In this document: positions 46,003 to 54,609 of the stretch, piece after piece
Position numbering within the stretch: position 1 is the first letter of the stretch
How the letters are laid out: each line of letters opens with the position of its first letter
From: Corynebacterium meitnerae
GTDB lineage: Bacteria > Actinomycetota > Actinomycetes > Mycobacteriales > Mycobacteriaceae
DNA: 64,000 nucleotides
NCBI RefSeq assembly: GCF_027570075.1
Contig: NZ_JAKMUS010000004.1
Span: 1 to 64,000, forward strand
Direction: 5' to 3'
Position numbers and translations under genes: made by a program
The notes under the pieces: generated by a model
Seen by the model: the letters and a program-made list of their open reading frames with translations, nothing else
Database searches by the model: none
What the model was told of the DNA's origin: nothing

Positions 46003-47124
46003 ATGAGGCCGTCGTTTAAGGCGCCGATTCGGTTTCGGGAACGGCTGCGTGGTGAGGATCTCACGGCGCTGCCTGATCACGCGCTGATTAATGTCATCCG
46101 CCTGCCGCAGACAGTACGCACCACCCCGTGGGCGCTGATTAGCCGCAGGTTCCTCTACGCCATCCTGCTCATCGTCATCGTGTCGGTTCTGGTGTGGCTG
46201 GACAAGGACGGTTACACCGAACCGCTGACCTTCATCGATGCGGTGTACTACTCGGCCGTGTCACTGTCCACCACCGGCTACGGTGACATCACCCCGGTGA
46301 CGCAAACCGCCCGGGTGTTCAACATTCTGGTTGTCACCCCGATGCGTGTGGCATTCCTGATGCTGCTCGTCGGTACCACCCTGTCCGTCCTCACCGAGGA
46401 CTCCCGCAAGACCCTGCAACTTCAACGCTGGAGGAAATCCGTGCGCAACCACACCATCGTTATTGGCTACGGCACGAAGGGCCGCTCCGCTGTGGAGGCG
46501 CTCCTGGCTGAAGGGATGGCGCCGTCCAACATCGTGGTCATTGATGACAACAATGAGTCTTTGGCCCACGCGGAACACCGCGGCCTCGTTGCCGTGCACG
46601 GCAATGGCACGAAGGCGGATGTGCTGCGCATCGCGGGTGTCAGCCGTGCCCGTTCCGTCGTGGTGGCGCCGTCGTCGGATGACACTGCAGTGCTGGTCAC
46701 CTTGTCCGTGCGTGAGATCAACCCTGGCGTGAACATCGTGGCTTCTGTCCGCGAAGCAGAAAACCAGCACCTGCTGGAGCAATCCGGTGCGGATTCGGTG
46801 GTGATCTCCTCTGAAACGGCGGGCCGTCTGCTGGGTATTGCTACCAGCACGCCGTCTGTGGTGGAGATGATTGAGGATCTGCTGAGTCCTGATGCTGGCT
46901 TCACCGTTGCGGAACGCGCCATCGTGGATGATGAGGTCGGCTCCAACCCGCGCCACCTTGCTGACATAGTTCTTGGCGTTGTGCGCTCCGGTGAGCTGTA
47001 CCGCCTTGATTCGCCGGAAGCAGAGTCCGTCGAGCCGGGCGATCGCCTGCTGTACATCCGCTACGCCGATGACACTCAGGATGATCTGACGGAGGCAGCG
47101 CGCCTGCAGGAAGACGATCTCTAG
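46003..47124 (+). CDS. Two-TM potassium channel with RCK (TrkA-N/TrkA-C) domain
   Basis: 373 residues. TM1 (RFLYAILLIVIVSVLVWL), pore with selectivity filter STTGYGDITP, TM2 (ILVVTPMRVAFLMLLVGTTL), then the cytoplasmic RCK domain with NAD-binding-like VIGYGTKGRSAVEALL and VVIDDNNESLAHA, and a TrkA-C module. Comparable to CglK of C. glutamicum. Start has GTGGAGGTGGC. Its stop overlaps uvrD2. The NudC gene found here in mycobacteria is missing. Confidence 0.92.
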   Translation: MRPSFKAPIRFRERLRGEDLTALPDHALINVIRLPQTVRTTPWALISRRFLYAILLIVIVSVLVWLDKDGYTEPLTFIDAVYYSAVSLSTTGYGDITPVTQTARVFNILVVTPMRVAFLMLLVGTTLSVLTEDSRKTLQLQRWRKSVRNHTIVIGYGTKGRSAVEALLAEGMAPSNIVVIDDNNESLAHAEHRGLVAVHGNGTKADVLRIAGVSRARSVVVAPSSDDTAVLVTLSVREINPGVNIVASVREAENQHLLEQSGADSVVISSETAGRLLGIATSTPSVVEMIEDLLSPDAGFTVAERAIVDDEVGSNPRHLADIVLGVVRSGELYRLDSPEAESVEPGDRLLYIRYADDTQDDLTEAARLQEDDL

Positions 47125-49169
47125 TGATTGATCTGAGCCAGCTTGATAGCGATCAGCGGGTGGCCGCCACCGCCCCCCGCGGACCCGTGTGCATCCTGGC
47201 GGGCGCCGGAACAGGTAAGACCCGCACGATTACGTACCGCATTGCGCACCTGATTGATCAGGGTTTCGTGGCGCCGCAAAAGGTCCTTGCGGTGACGTTT
47301 ACTTCCCGTGCAGCAGGCGAGATGCGTGACCGTCTGCGCGGTATGGGGATTGGCGGTGTGCAGGCCCGCACCTTCCACGCGGCAGCACTGCGCCAGCTGC
47401 GCTACTTCTGGCCACAGGTGGCGGGGGATCTGCCGTGGCAGCTCATTGACAACAAGTTCCCCCTCGTCGCCCGAGCCACACGCACTGTTGGCTTGGAGCC
47501 AGACAAAGAACTCGTACGTGACCTTCTCACGGAGATTGAGTGGGCAAAGGCATCCTTGATCAGCCCTGATGGCTATGCCGAGAAGATCGCCAGCATTCAC
47601 CGCGAGCCACCGGCCGATGTGGAGAAAGTCGCGGCGGTGTACAAGCGCTACGAGGAATCTAAGACCAGCCCGGAAGGGATGGCGCTGGATTTTGATGATC
47701 TGTTGCTCCACGTCGCCGGCGCCCTGGAGAATGCGCCAGCCGTGGCAGAAGAATTCCGCAGCCAGTACCAAACGTTCGTGGTGGATGAGTACCAAGACGT
47801 CACCCCGCTCCAGCAACGAGTGCTGGAAGGCTGGTTGGGGCAGCGCGATGATCTTACGGTGGTGGGTGATGCCAACCAGACGATTTATTCGTTCACGGGC
47901 GCAACGCCGGACTACCTGCTGAACTTCTCCCGGACCTACCCGCACGGCACCATTGTGAAGCTGCAACGGGACTACCGCTCCACCCCTGAAGTGACAGACC
48001 TGGCCAACACGGTGATCTCCAAGGCCACTGGCCGCGTGGCCGGCACTCGCTTGGAGCTGCAGGGCATGCGCGATCCGGGGCCGGACCCGGTCTTTGCGTC
48101 CTACCCGGATGAGCCGACGGAGGCACGTGAGGTGGCCGCCGAGATTAAGAAGCTCATAGCCGCCGGAACCCCAGCCCGAGAAATCGCGGTGCTGTACCGC
48201 CTTAATGCCCAGTCCGTGGCATTTGAGCAGGCGCTGTCTGATGCCGGAATCGTGTACCAAGTCCGTGGTGGGGAAGGCTTCTTCACCCGTCCGGAGATCC
48301 GTGAGGCCATCAACACCCTGGTGGGTGCTACCCGCCGGACTGATCTGCCGGATGATCCGGTAGCCATTGCCCGGGCAGCATTCGCCCCGCTGGGCTTGAG
48401 TTCCAAGGAGCCGGAAGGTGCCCGTCAGCGTGAGCGCTGGCAGACACTCAACGCGCTGGTGGAGTTGATCTCCGACATCGTTGCCACCGGGGAAGCAACC
48501 AACCTGCCTGGTGTCCTGCAATCCCTGCGCCAGCGCGCGGAATCCAAGCAGCCACCCTCTGTTGACGGCGTGACCTTGGCCAGCTTGCACGCGGCTAAAG
48601 GTTTGGAGTGGGATGCAGTCTTCCTCGTGGGCCTGGTGGAAAAAACTCTTCCGATTTCGCACGCCATCAAGGCCGGGGACGAAGAGGTGGAAGAGGAACG
48701 CCGCCTGTTCTACGTTGGCATCACCCGCGCCCGTGAGCACCTGCAGCTCTCCTGGTCTTACGCCCGCCAGGAAGGTGGCCGGAAGTCCCGTGAGCGTTCC
48801 CGCTTCCTCGATGGGATTGCGCCACAGCTGGAAGTGGAAGCAACACCGGAGCGTCTCAAGCGAGCGAAGGCCTGCCGCATGTGTGGCTTCCCGCTGGACA
48901 CCCCCGCGGAGAAGAGTCTGGGCCGGCATGAGGACTGTGAGCCGACCTACAACGAATCGGCGTTCCTTGCCCTCAAGCAGTGGCGGTTGGACCTCGCGCG
49001 GGAGAATAACCACCCGCCGTACCTAGTGTTCACGGATGCCACGCTGTTGGCCATCGTCGAAGAGATGCCGGAATCGCCCGCTGACCTGCTGAATATCTCA
49101 GGCATCGGTCCAGCGAAGTTGGAACAGTACGGCGAGGGTGTCCTCGAAGTACTGGAGGGGTTCCGCTAA
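47124..49169 (+). CDS. uvrD2: UvrD2-type DNA helicase with zinc and HRDC modules
   Basis: 681 residues, GTG start overlapping the preceding stop. SF1A helicase: Walker A LAGAGTGKTRTI (about 25-36), VDEYQDVTPLQ, GDANQTIYSFTGA, HAAKGLEWDAVF, FYVGITRAREHL. C-terminal additions unique to UvrD2: a four-Cys segment CRMCGFPLDTPAEKSLGRHEDC (about 585-606) and an HRDC domain ending VLEGFR. Repairs DNA, Ku-independent; both modules intact. Confidence 0.93.
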   Translation: MIDLSQLDSDQRVAATAPRGPVCILAGAGTGKTRTITYRIAHLIDQGFVAPQKVLAVTFTSRAAGEMRDRLRGMGIGGVQARTFHAAALRQLRYFWPQVAGDLPWQLIDNKFPLVARATRTVGLEPDKELVRDLLTEIEWAKASLISPDGYAEKIASIHREPPADVEKVAAVYKRYEESKTSPEGMALDFDDLLLHVAGALENAPAVAEEFRSQYQTFVVDEYQDVTPLQQRVLEGWLGQRDDLTVVGDANQTIYSFTGATPDYLLNFSRTYPHGTIVKLQRDYRSTPEVTDLANTVISKATGRVAGTRLELQGMRDPGPDPVFASYPDEPTEAREVAAEIKKLIAAGTPAREIAVLYRLNAQSVAFEQALSDAGIVYQVRGGEGFFTRPEIREAINTLVGATRRTDLPDDPVAIARAAFAPLGLSSKEPEGARQRERWQTLNALVELISDIVATGEATNLPGVLQSLRQRAESKQPPSVDGVTLASLHAAKGLEWDAVFLVGLVEKTLPISHAIKAGDEEVEEERRLFYVGITRAREHLQLSWSYARQEGGRKSRERSRFLDGIAPQLEVEATPERLKRAKACRMCGFPLDTPAEKSLGRHEDCEPTYNESAFLALKQWRLDLARENNHPPYLVFTDATLLAIVEEMPESPADLLNISGIGPAKLEQYGEGVLEVLEGFR

Positions 49170-49172
49170 CCC

Positions 49173-50018
49173 TTACACAGCACACACCGGGCAGCGAGGA
49201 TGCATGCCGAGGATCTCTGTCTGCACCGGGGCTGGGCCGAAAGGATCAACAGCGATCGTGGTGCCCACCTGCAGCGCGCTCGTGGATAACCCCGGCGGCA
49301 GTGGAATCTCCAACGCCTGGCGGATGAGCGTCGTGGCGGCCGCAGCACCGGCGGATAACACCACCGGGTCAGTCGACGGCGGCCCATCGGGCAGATCGGT
49401 GGCCACCTGGTGCATGCCGGGATCGCGGTCCAGCAGGTAAAACTCGGCGCACACCAAGCATGGTCCCGTCTCACCGTGGCCCACCGGGCCCACCACAACG
49501 CGGGCATCCACCGTGATGGCGGGGATATTCCACGTCCGCTTCGTCGGCAATCGCCGGTCCACAGCAATGTGGCGGGCCACGCGATCCACAATCACCAGCG
49601 GTACATCATCGGGCAGCCGGTGGAGAAAAGCCCCTTCGGATTCCTCACCCATCGGTCCCCGCACAGCCACGCCGGATTCCTCCAGCAGGGCCCGGAGAGA
49701 CTTCGCCAGCGGGGACGAACCCAGCATTGCCACGGTGGCCTGGGGTTTGGGGAGGAGGATGCGGTAGGCCAGGAGGTCGTCGATAAGCGAACGTGCCGCT
49801 CCCTCCGTAAACCCGTCGATGCCCATGAGCATCGCACGCACCTCGCGGATGCGCGTGGGCGTGCTCAACCCGGCGAGTAGTGGGCGCAATTTATCAGCGA
49901 AAGGCGTTTCGACGACCCCACTACGCGTCGCGTCCATCCCAAATTGCAGCACCCCTGGCTCGCGGCGTGACACGTGTACTCCGCGCGCGAGCGTGACTAA
50001 TGTGGAATCTCTCATCAT
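49173..50018 (-). CDS. E1-like/TOMM leader-binding-like protein, orphan
   Basis: 281 residues. The order of a degraded winged-helix peptide-binding N-domain (residues 20-95), a Rossmann-like core with AMLGSSPLAKSLRALLEESG and VIVDRVARHIAVD, and the zinc tetrad CLVC...CPVC (LVCAEFYLLDRDPGMHQVA) resembles the cyclodehydratase partner or ThiF-like proteins of thiazole/oxazole peptide clusters. No YcaO, precursor or transporter gene is near, and homologues (Rv3196-like) keep this place, so a housekeeping role is likely. Convergent with uvrD2. Confidence 0.6.
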   Translation of the reverse strand: MMRDSTLVTLARGVHVSRREPGVLQFGMDATRSGVVETPFADKLRPLLAGLSTPTRIREVRAMLMGIDGFTEGAARSLIDDLLAYRILLPKPQATVAMLGSSPLAKSLRALLEESGVAVRGPMGEESEGAFLHRLPDDVPLVIVDRVARHIAVDRRLPTKRTWNIPAITVDARVVVGPVGHGETGPCLVCAEFYLLDRDPGMHQVATDLPDGPPSTDPVVLSAGAAAATTLIRQALEIPLPPGLSTSALQVGTTIAVDPFGPAPVQTEILGMHPRCPVCAV

Positions 50019-50089
50019 CCCCCCATGAATGATCTAACCCCCGAACAACATGTGGGCACCATCGAACCACAGAAAGAGCCCCGCGCGCT

Positions 50090-50626
50090 ATGCCACGACA
50101 CAACACCCCAGCTCACCATGGTGACTGGCCGCCGGAAGGCGTGGATATTATCCGCTCTGCACGGCGCACGCGCACGGTGCAGGCACGGCACAAGGGTGAC
50201 CGGATTGAGGTGCGTATACCCGCCCGGTTCACAGCGAAGCAGGAGCGCGACGCGGTGGGGGAGATTCTGGCGAAGCTGGCTAAGAAATCAACCTCGCAGC
50301 GTGCTTCCGACGAGGAGCTACTAGCGCGTGCCCACACTCTCAACCGCACCGTCTTAGGCGGGCGGGCACGTATTGGTTCCGTGCGGTGGGCGAGCAATCA
50401 CAACACCCAGTGGGGATCATGCACCGTATCCACCGGTGACATCCGGATTAGTGACCGGCTGAAAGACACACCTGACTGGGTTGTGGATGCGGTGCTTGTC
50501 CACGAACTCGTGCACACCTACATCCCTGGCCACGGCCCTGATTTTTGGGAGCAAGCAGACAAAGTGCCCCACGCCGAAAGGGCGAAGGGCTACTTGGAGG
50601 CCTACCAGCGCTTCGGGCCGAACTAG
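50090..50626 (+). CDS. YgjP-like (M48/WLM) metallopeptidase
   Basis: 178 residues. LNRTVLGGRARIGSVRWASNHNTQWGSC and VHELVHTYIPGHGPDFW (about 143-160, HExxH zinc site) are the conserved blocks of the DUF45/YgjP family. Residues RIEVRIPARFT form the N-terminal beta domain. Soluble; substrate unknown, often near DNA-repair genes. Convergent with the next gene, 3 bp apart. Confidence 0.85.
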   Translation: MPRHNTPAHHGDWPPEGVDIIRSARRTRTVQARHKGDRIEVRIPARFTAKQERDAVGEILAKLAKKSTSQRASDEELLARAHTLNRTVLGGRARIGSVRWASNHNTQWGSCTVSTGDIRISDRLKDTPDWVVDAVLVHELVHTYIPGHGPDFWEQADKVPHAERAKGYLEAYQRFGPN

Positions 50627-50629
50627 GCC

Positions 50630-52126
50630 CTAATTCAACTTGTCGTCGGTGCCATCAGCACCGCCGTCCTGGTCATCTGCCGGACGGTCGTCCTCACTCG
50701 GGCCGGACTCATTGGCCAGCATCTCTTCGAGCTTGGCAATCTCCTCATCGAAGGCGGAATCCGGCGCGTCATCCAGCAGGGTGTCAATGAATGCAGCCGG
50801 GTTGTCCAGGTGCTCCGCGGTGGGCAGGAAGTCCGGGTGGTCCCAGACCTTGTCACGGCGCTCCACACCCACAGCCTGGGTGATACGACGCCACAGCTCA
50901 GCGGCCTCTTGCGTCTTCGGTGCGCCGAGCTCAATGCCCACGACGTTGGAGAACGCATGCTCCGCGGAACCGCCGGTGGCGCGGCGACGTGCCCAGGACT
51001 CAGCCAGCGCACCGGTGGACGGGATACGGTCCGTCAGCGCCTCTTCCACAACCACATCAACCCAGCCCTCAACGAGAGCCAGCAGGGTTTCCAGACGCGC
51101 CGCGGCCGCCGCATTGCGGGAAGTGATACGCGGTGACAGGTCCATGTCCTGCATGCGCTGCATTGCTTCCTGCATCTTCATCGGGTCACCGGACTCCAGG
51201 TCCAGTTCCCGGACGGCTTCCTCGATGTGGGAGGTGTCCAGCTCCAAGCCGATGGAGTATTCCTCCACGGAGGACACGATGCGCTCCACCAGCCACGGCA
51301 CGTGTGTGAATAGGCGCTGGCGGGCGGCTTCCAGCGCACTGACATACACGAGGACTTCCTGTCCAGGCACGGCAAGCTGCGCCGAAATGGGTTCCACGTT
51401 CTTGGTCACAATGCCGATGACCCCGGTGGGGCCGACGGGCAACCCAAAGTCATTGCCGGTGAGCGTCTGATTAGCCAGATCACCCAGCGCCTTGCCAAAG
51501 CGGGCGCCAAAGTTCATGGAATTGAAGTGGCCGAGCATCTGCGTGATCGGGCCGAAGATCTCCCGTGCCTCCGCCGGCATCGAATCGAGCTGCGCGCGGC
51601 CCATGTTCTCTGCCACGGGGCTGACCATGCGCTTCCAGGTGGGCAGCGTGTTCTTCACCCAATCATCGGTGCTCCACGCCTCCGGGCGTGCACCGGAATC
51701 CGGCAACGTGGATGCGTCATCCAGCCACAGGTTGGCCAGGCGCACAGACTCCGTCACCGCATTCGCGTCATTCGCCGTTGCACCACGCGGGTTCTTCAAC
51801 ACCTGGCGGGCAGCGCGCAGGGCAACGTTGTAGTCCACCGCGTCCTTCTGCGGAGCAGACCCTGCAGAACCAGCAGACCCAGTAGCGCCACCAGCAGCAC
51901 CGCCGAACATTTCGCTGAACTGGTTCAAGATGTCGGACAGGTTCCCGCTGAAGTTGCCACCGAAGGCTTGCCCACCACCGAAGTTGAAGCCGAACTGGCC
52001 AAACGGGTTGTGCTGATCATCCCGGTTGTTGCCGTCTTGCCCACCGTCGCGGCTGTTCTGACCGTCGCGATCATCCCGATCGTCCCGGTCATCGTTGGGG
52101 AAAGAGAACCCGAATCCATTAACCAT
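50630..52126 (-). CDS. DUF2342 (Rv3195-like) protein, zinc motif degenerate
   Basis: 498 residues from ATG 52126. An acidic, Asn/Gly-rich N-terminus (residues 10-60) leads into the helical DUF2342 domain. The family's HExxH-like helix before QRLF-x-HVPWL here reads SALEAARQRLFTHVPWL, with no His pair, and ALVEGWVDVVVEEAL follows. The common product name 'zinc-dependent metalloprotease' is therefore doubtful for this protein. TAGGCT (52134-52139) is 7 nt before the ATG, supporting a leaderless start. Divergent from the Lon-like protease. Confidence 0.82.
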   Translation of the reverse strand: MVNGFGFSFPNDDRDDRDDRDGQNSRDGGQDGNNRDDQHNPFGQFGFNFGGGQAFGGNFSGNLSDILNQFSEMFGGAAGGATGSAGSAGSAPQKDAVDYNVALRAARQVLKNPRGATANDANAVTESVRLANLWLDDASTLPDSGARPEAWSTDDWVKNTLPTWKRMVSPVAENMGRAQLDSMPAEAREIFGPITQMLGHFNSMNFGARFGKALGDLANQTLTGNDFGLPVGPTGVIGIVTKNVEPISAQLAVPGQEVLVYVSALEAARQRLFTHVPWLVERIVSSVEEYSIGLELDTSHIEEAVRELDLESGDPMKMQEAMQRMQDMDLSPRITSRNAAAAARLETLLALVEGWVDVVVEEALTDRIPSTGALAESWARRRATGGSAEHAFSNVVGIELGAPKTQEAAELWRRITQAVGVERRDKVWDHPDFLPTAEHLDNPAAFIDTLLDDAPDSAFDEEIAKLEEMLANESGPSEDDRPADDQDGGADGTDDKLN

Positions 52127-52227
52127 GGTGGCCAGCCTACCGGCGTGCGTGGAATCACCGCGAGGCATAAGGCCAGGATGGTCAACGCTGAGAGCGAACA
52201 TGAGCGGCTGTTGTAGGCTTAACAGCC

Positions 52228-53343
52228 GTGAATCAGCCCACCGATTATGCCGATAGCACCGCAACCACCCCGGCCCCCGCACCCCGAAAGGGCCTGCGCC
52301 GCGCTGTGATTGCCACGGGCGTGCCGCTCGCGGTGATCACCGCGGCGCTGGTGGTGGGCGGCGTTCCGGGCACGAATATCAAGCTCACCGTGCCGTATGC
52401 GGCGCAGGGGGCGGGCCCGACCTTCAACACGTTAGGGGATGTGCAGGGCACGCCGGTCATTGATATTGAGGGCGCGGATGTGGATGAGACCTCCGGCACG
52501 TTGGACATGACCACGGTGTCCGTGCGCACGAATATGACTTTGGGCCAGGCGCTCAGCCGCTGGCTTATTCACCATGACTCGATCGTGCCCATCGGCCAGA
52601 TCATGCCGAAGGATGTCTCGGATGAGGAGATGCGTCAGTACAACGAGCAGGCCTTCGTTGCCTCCGAAGCCGCAGCGACGGTTGCGGCGATGCGTCACCT
52701 GGGCGAGCCCACTCGTGTCGTCGTTCACGGCGTGCTCAAGGATGCGCCAGCCGCGGACGAATTGCACCCCGCCGATGTGCTGACCAAGGTTGCTGGCCGC
52801 GAGGTCACAGAGCCGCAGCAGGTGCAGAAGATCGTGCGTGAGCACGCGCCGGGTGACACGATCGAGGTCGAGTACCTGCGCAACAATGAACCCGGTACTG
52901 CGTCCATCAAGCTAGGCACGAACCCGGAGGATAAGGCCCTGCCACTACTCGGCGTGACCATGACATCGGAGCCGGCCGGGGATATCACGGTGAATTACAA
53001 CCTCAATGACATCGGTGGGCCGAGCGCGGGCATGATCTTCAGCCTCGCCGTCATTGACAAACTCTCGCCCGGTGAACTCAACGGCGGCCGCAAAGTCGCG
53101 GGCACTGGAACCATCGCCGAAGACGGCAGCGTGGGCCCCATCGGCGGTATTGCTCACAAGATTGAGGGTGCGCGCGATGGGGGAGCGGAGCTCTTCCTCG
53201 CTCCGGAGAAGAACTGCGACGAGGCACGCAAGGCCGATGCCGGAAATATGACAGTGGCCAGCGTGACCAACATCGATGATGCGATCTCGGCGATGGAAGA
53301 CTTCGCTGCCGGCCGCCCCGTGACTACTTGCGCTGCTGACTAG
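52228..53343 (+). CDS. PDZ-Lon-like serine protease (S16), membrane-anchored
   Basis: 371 residues. TM segment (AVIATGVPLAVITAALVVGG, about 27-46), a PDZ-like domain (DAPAADELHPADVLTKVAGREV), and a LonC-type domain with the catalytic Ser in DIGGPSAGMIFSLAV (about residue 260) and the Lys in GIAHKIEGARDGG (about 303). Homologue of Rv3194c. Anchored outside the membrane; probably trims envelope proteins. TAGGCT (52214-52219) 8 nt upstream of GTG 52228, leaderless. Confidence 0.9.
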   Translation: MNQPTDYADSTATTPAPAPRKGLRRAVIATGVPLAVITAALVVGGVPGTNIKLTVPYAAQGAGPTFNTLGDVQGTPVIDIEGADVDETSGTLDMTTVSVRTNMTLGQALSRWLIHHDSIVPIGQIMPKDVSDEEMRQYNEQAFVASEAAATVAAMRHLGEPTRVVVHGVLKDAPAADELHPADVLTKVAGREVTEPQQVQKIVREHAPGDTIEVEYLRNNEPGTASIKLGTNPEDKALPLLGVTMTSEPAGDITVNYNLNDIGGPSAGMIFSLAVIDKLSPGELNGGRKVAGTGTIAEDGSVGPIGGIAHKIEGARDGGAELFLAPEKNCDEARKADAGNMTVASVTNIDDAISAMEDFAAGRPVTTCAAD

Positions 53344-53965
53344 TCGTGGTCTCTGCCGTCGGCTCGGAGTAGCTGTCCGCCAGGCCCAGCATGAAGATCC
53401 GCTGTTCCGGATCATCCACGTCGCTGGCCACCATCTGCTGGAGCACTTTGCCTTCTTGCTTATCGACGACAGTGATCACCGCCGTCTTCCCCAACATCGA
53501 CCAGCCCACCAGCTTCTCGTCCGTCTCCTCCACAACGCGTGAACTGGACAGGCCGGTGAGCACCTCGGCGGTATCTTCCGCCATGGACTTAGACGCAAAG
53601 AACTGCAGCTGGCCTACGGTCGGACCGGAGCAGTCGTAGGAGCCCTTGAGGCTGGTTTCAACGCAGGACTCCAAATCGTCGAAAAGCGATTCAGGCGCGA
53701 GTGAGGCGAACTTCTCGCGCACATCATCCACGACCTTCTCATCACCGCGGCGGCGCTTGCTGCTTGTCGACGTCTCCGTCGTCTCGCTCTCACTCGACTC
53801 CGTGGTGGTTTCTTCCGTGCTCGACGTCGCCGTCGTTGTTTCCGGCGTGCTCGACGGCGTCGGCTCCGGTGCGGGCTCCTCGTTCGATGAGCATGCGACA
53901 AGCGTGACGCTCAAGGCGAGAGCGGCTGGAATGCACGCGAGGCGGGTCAATGGCAGTGACGGCAC
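53324..53965 (-). CDS. Putative lipoprotein, unknown
   Basis: 213 residues from GTG 53965 (GGAG 7 nt upstream). Signal peptide SLPLTRLACIPAALALSV with lipobox LVACSS (Cys near residue 25), then a long Thr/Ser/Glu-rich linker (about 30-80) and a compact C-terminal domain with SCVETSLKGSYDCSG and VEETDEKLVGWSMLGK. No family known to me. Overlaps the 3' end of the Lon-like gene by 20 nt, tail to tail. Follows the PPA1309 gene on the same strand. Confidence 0.75.
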   Translation of the reverse strand: MPSLPLTRLACIPAALALSVTLVACSSNEEPAPEPTPSSTPETTTATSSTEETTTESSESETTETSTSSKRRRGDEKVVDDVREKFASLAPESLFDDLESCVETSLKGSYDCSGPTVGQLQFFASKSMAEDTAEVLTGLSSSRVVEETDEKLVGWSMLGKTAVITVVDKQEGKVLQQMVASDVDDPEQRIFMLGLADSYSEPTAETTTSQQRK

Positions 53966-53978
53966 GGGGGTGAGCTCC

Positions 53979-54503
53979 TTATTCGTTATCCAGGCTGTAT
54001 CGTAGCGCGCCGATGACCGCGGGGGCGACTCCCGGACCCCCACGCAACTGGATCTCATCCTGAGCAAACGGGCCCGCTGCCTCCAATTCCTCCTCTGTTG
54101 GACGGATCTGCAGCAGCGTCAACTCCAGTCCCTCCTCACGCAGCACGCCGGAGAACAGGCGGGCGGGGCGCGCCTGCTGCTCGGCCTCAGCAGTGTCCTT
54201 AAACATAATCTCCTGCGCCAAGATCACCCCGGCGATCTCCTCTGGCCAGGCCAGGCGGGTGAGGTAATCGCCCAATTCATCTGAACCGGGCTGAATGTGC
54301 TCCGGGATGTCCTCCTGCACGATCAGCGTCAGTGGCGCAGCTTCATCCTCCAAACCCGCCAACTGGTCTGCCACCAATGCGGTGGGCACCAGTGCAAACA
54401 ACGTTGGCGCCGCGTCCCACCCTTCGGCGTGGACGAATTCGACGGCCTCCATCATGGCCTTATTCAGCGCCTGTTGCGTCAGCGCGGGGGTGTGCTCAGA
54501 CAC
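53979..54503 (-). CDS. PPA1309 family protein
   Basis: 174 residues, GTG start with AGAAGGG upstream. NKAMMEAVEFVHAEGWDAAPTLFALVPTALVA, GVILAQEIMFKD and LRGGPGVAPAVIGALRYSLDNE are the conserved blocks of the actinobacterial PPA1309 family, whose function is unknown. Co-directional with the lipoprotein gene 13 bp downstream. Confidence 0.85.
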   Translation of the reverse strand: MSEHTPALTQQALNKAMMEAVEFVHAEGWDAAPTLFALVPTALVADQLAGLEDEAAPLTLIVQEDIPEHIQPGSDELGDYLTRLAWPEEIAGVILAQEIMFKDTAEAEQQARPARLFSGVLREEGLELTLLQIRPTEEELEAAGPFAQDEIQLRGGPGVAPAVIGALRYSLDNE

Positions 54504-54609
54504 TGTGCGGGAACCCTTCTGGTCTTTTAAGCGTTAAGCAATTTAGTGTTGAAGTTTACATAGCCTCACTCAGTGCTGATTTTTATAGATCCTCAAAGGA
54601 GCTTCGATT

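Noticed and set aside
47121..49013. 630-codon open frame antisense to uvrD2
   Set aside because: Shadow frame; uvrD2 helicase motifs occupy the plus strand throughout.
49173..50018. A RiPP (thiazole/oxazole peptide) cluster
   Set aside because: Only one E1-like gene; no YcaO, dehydrogenase, precursor peptide or transporter in reach, and the neighbours are core genes.
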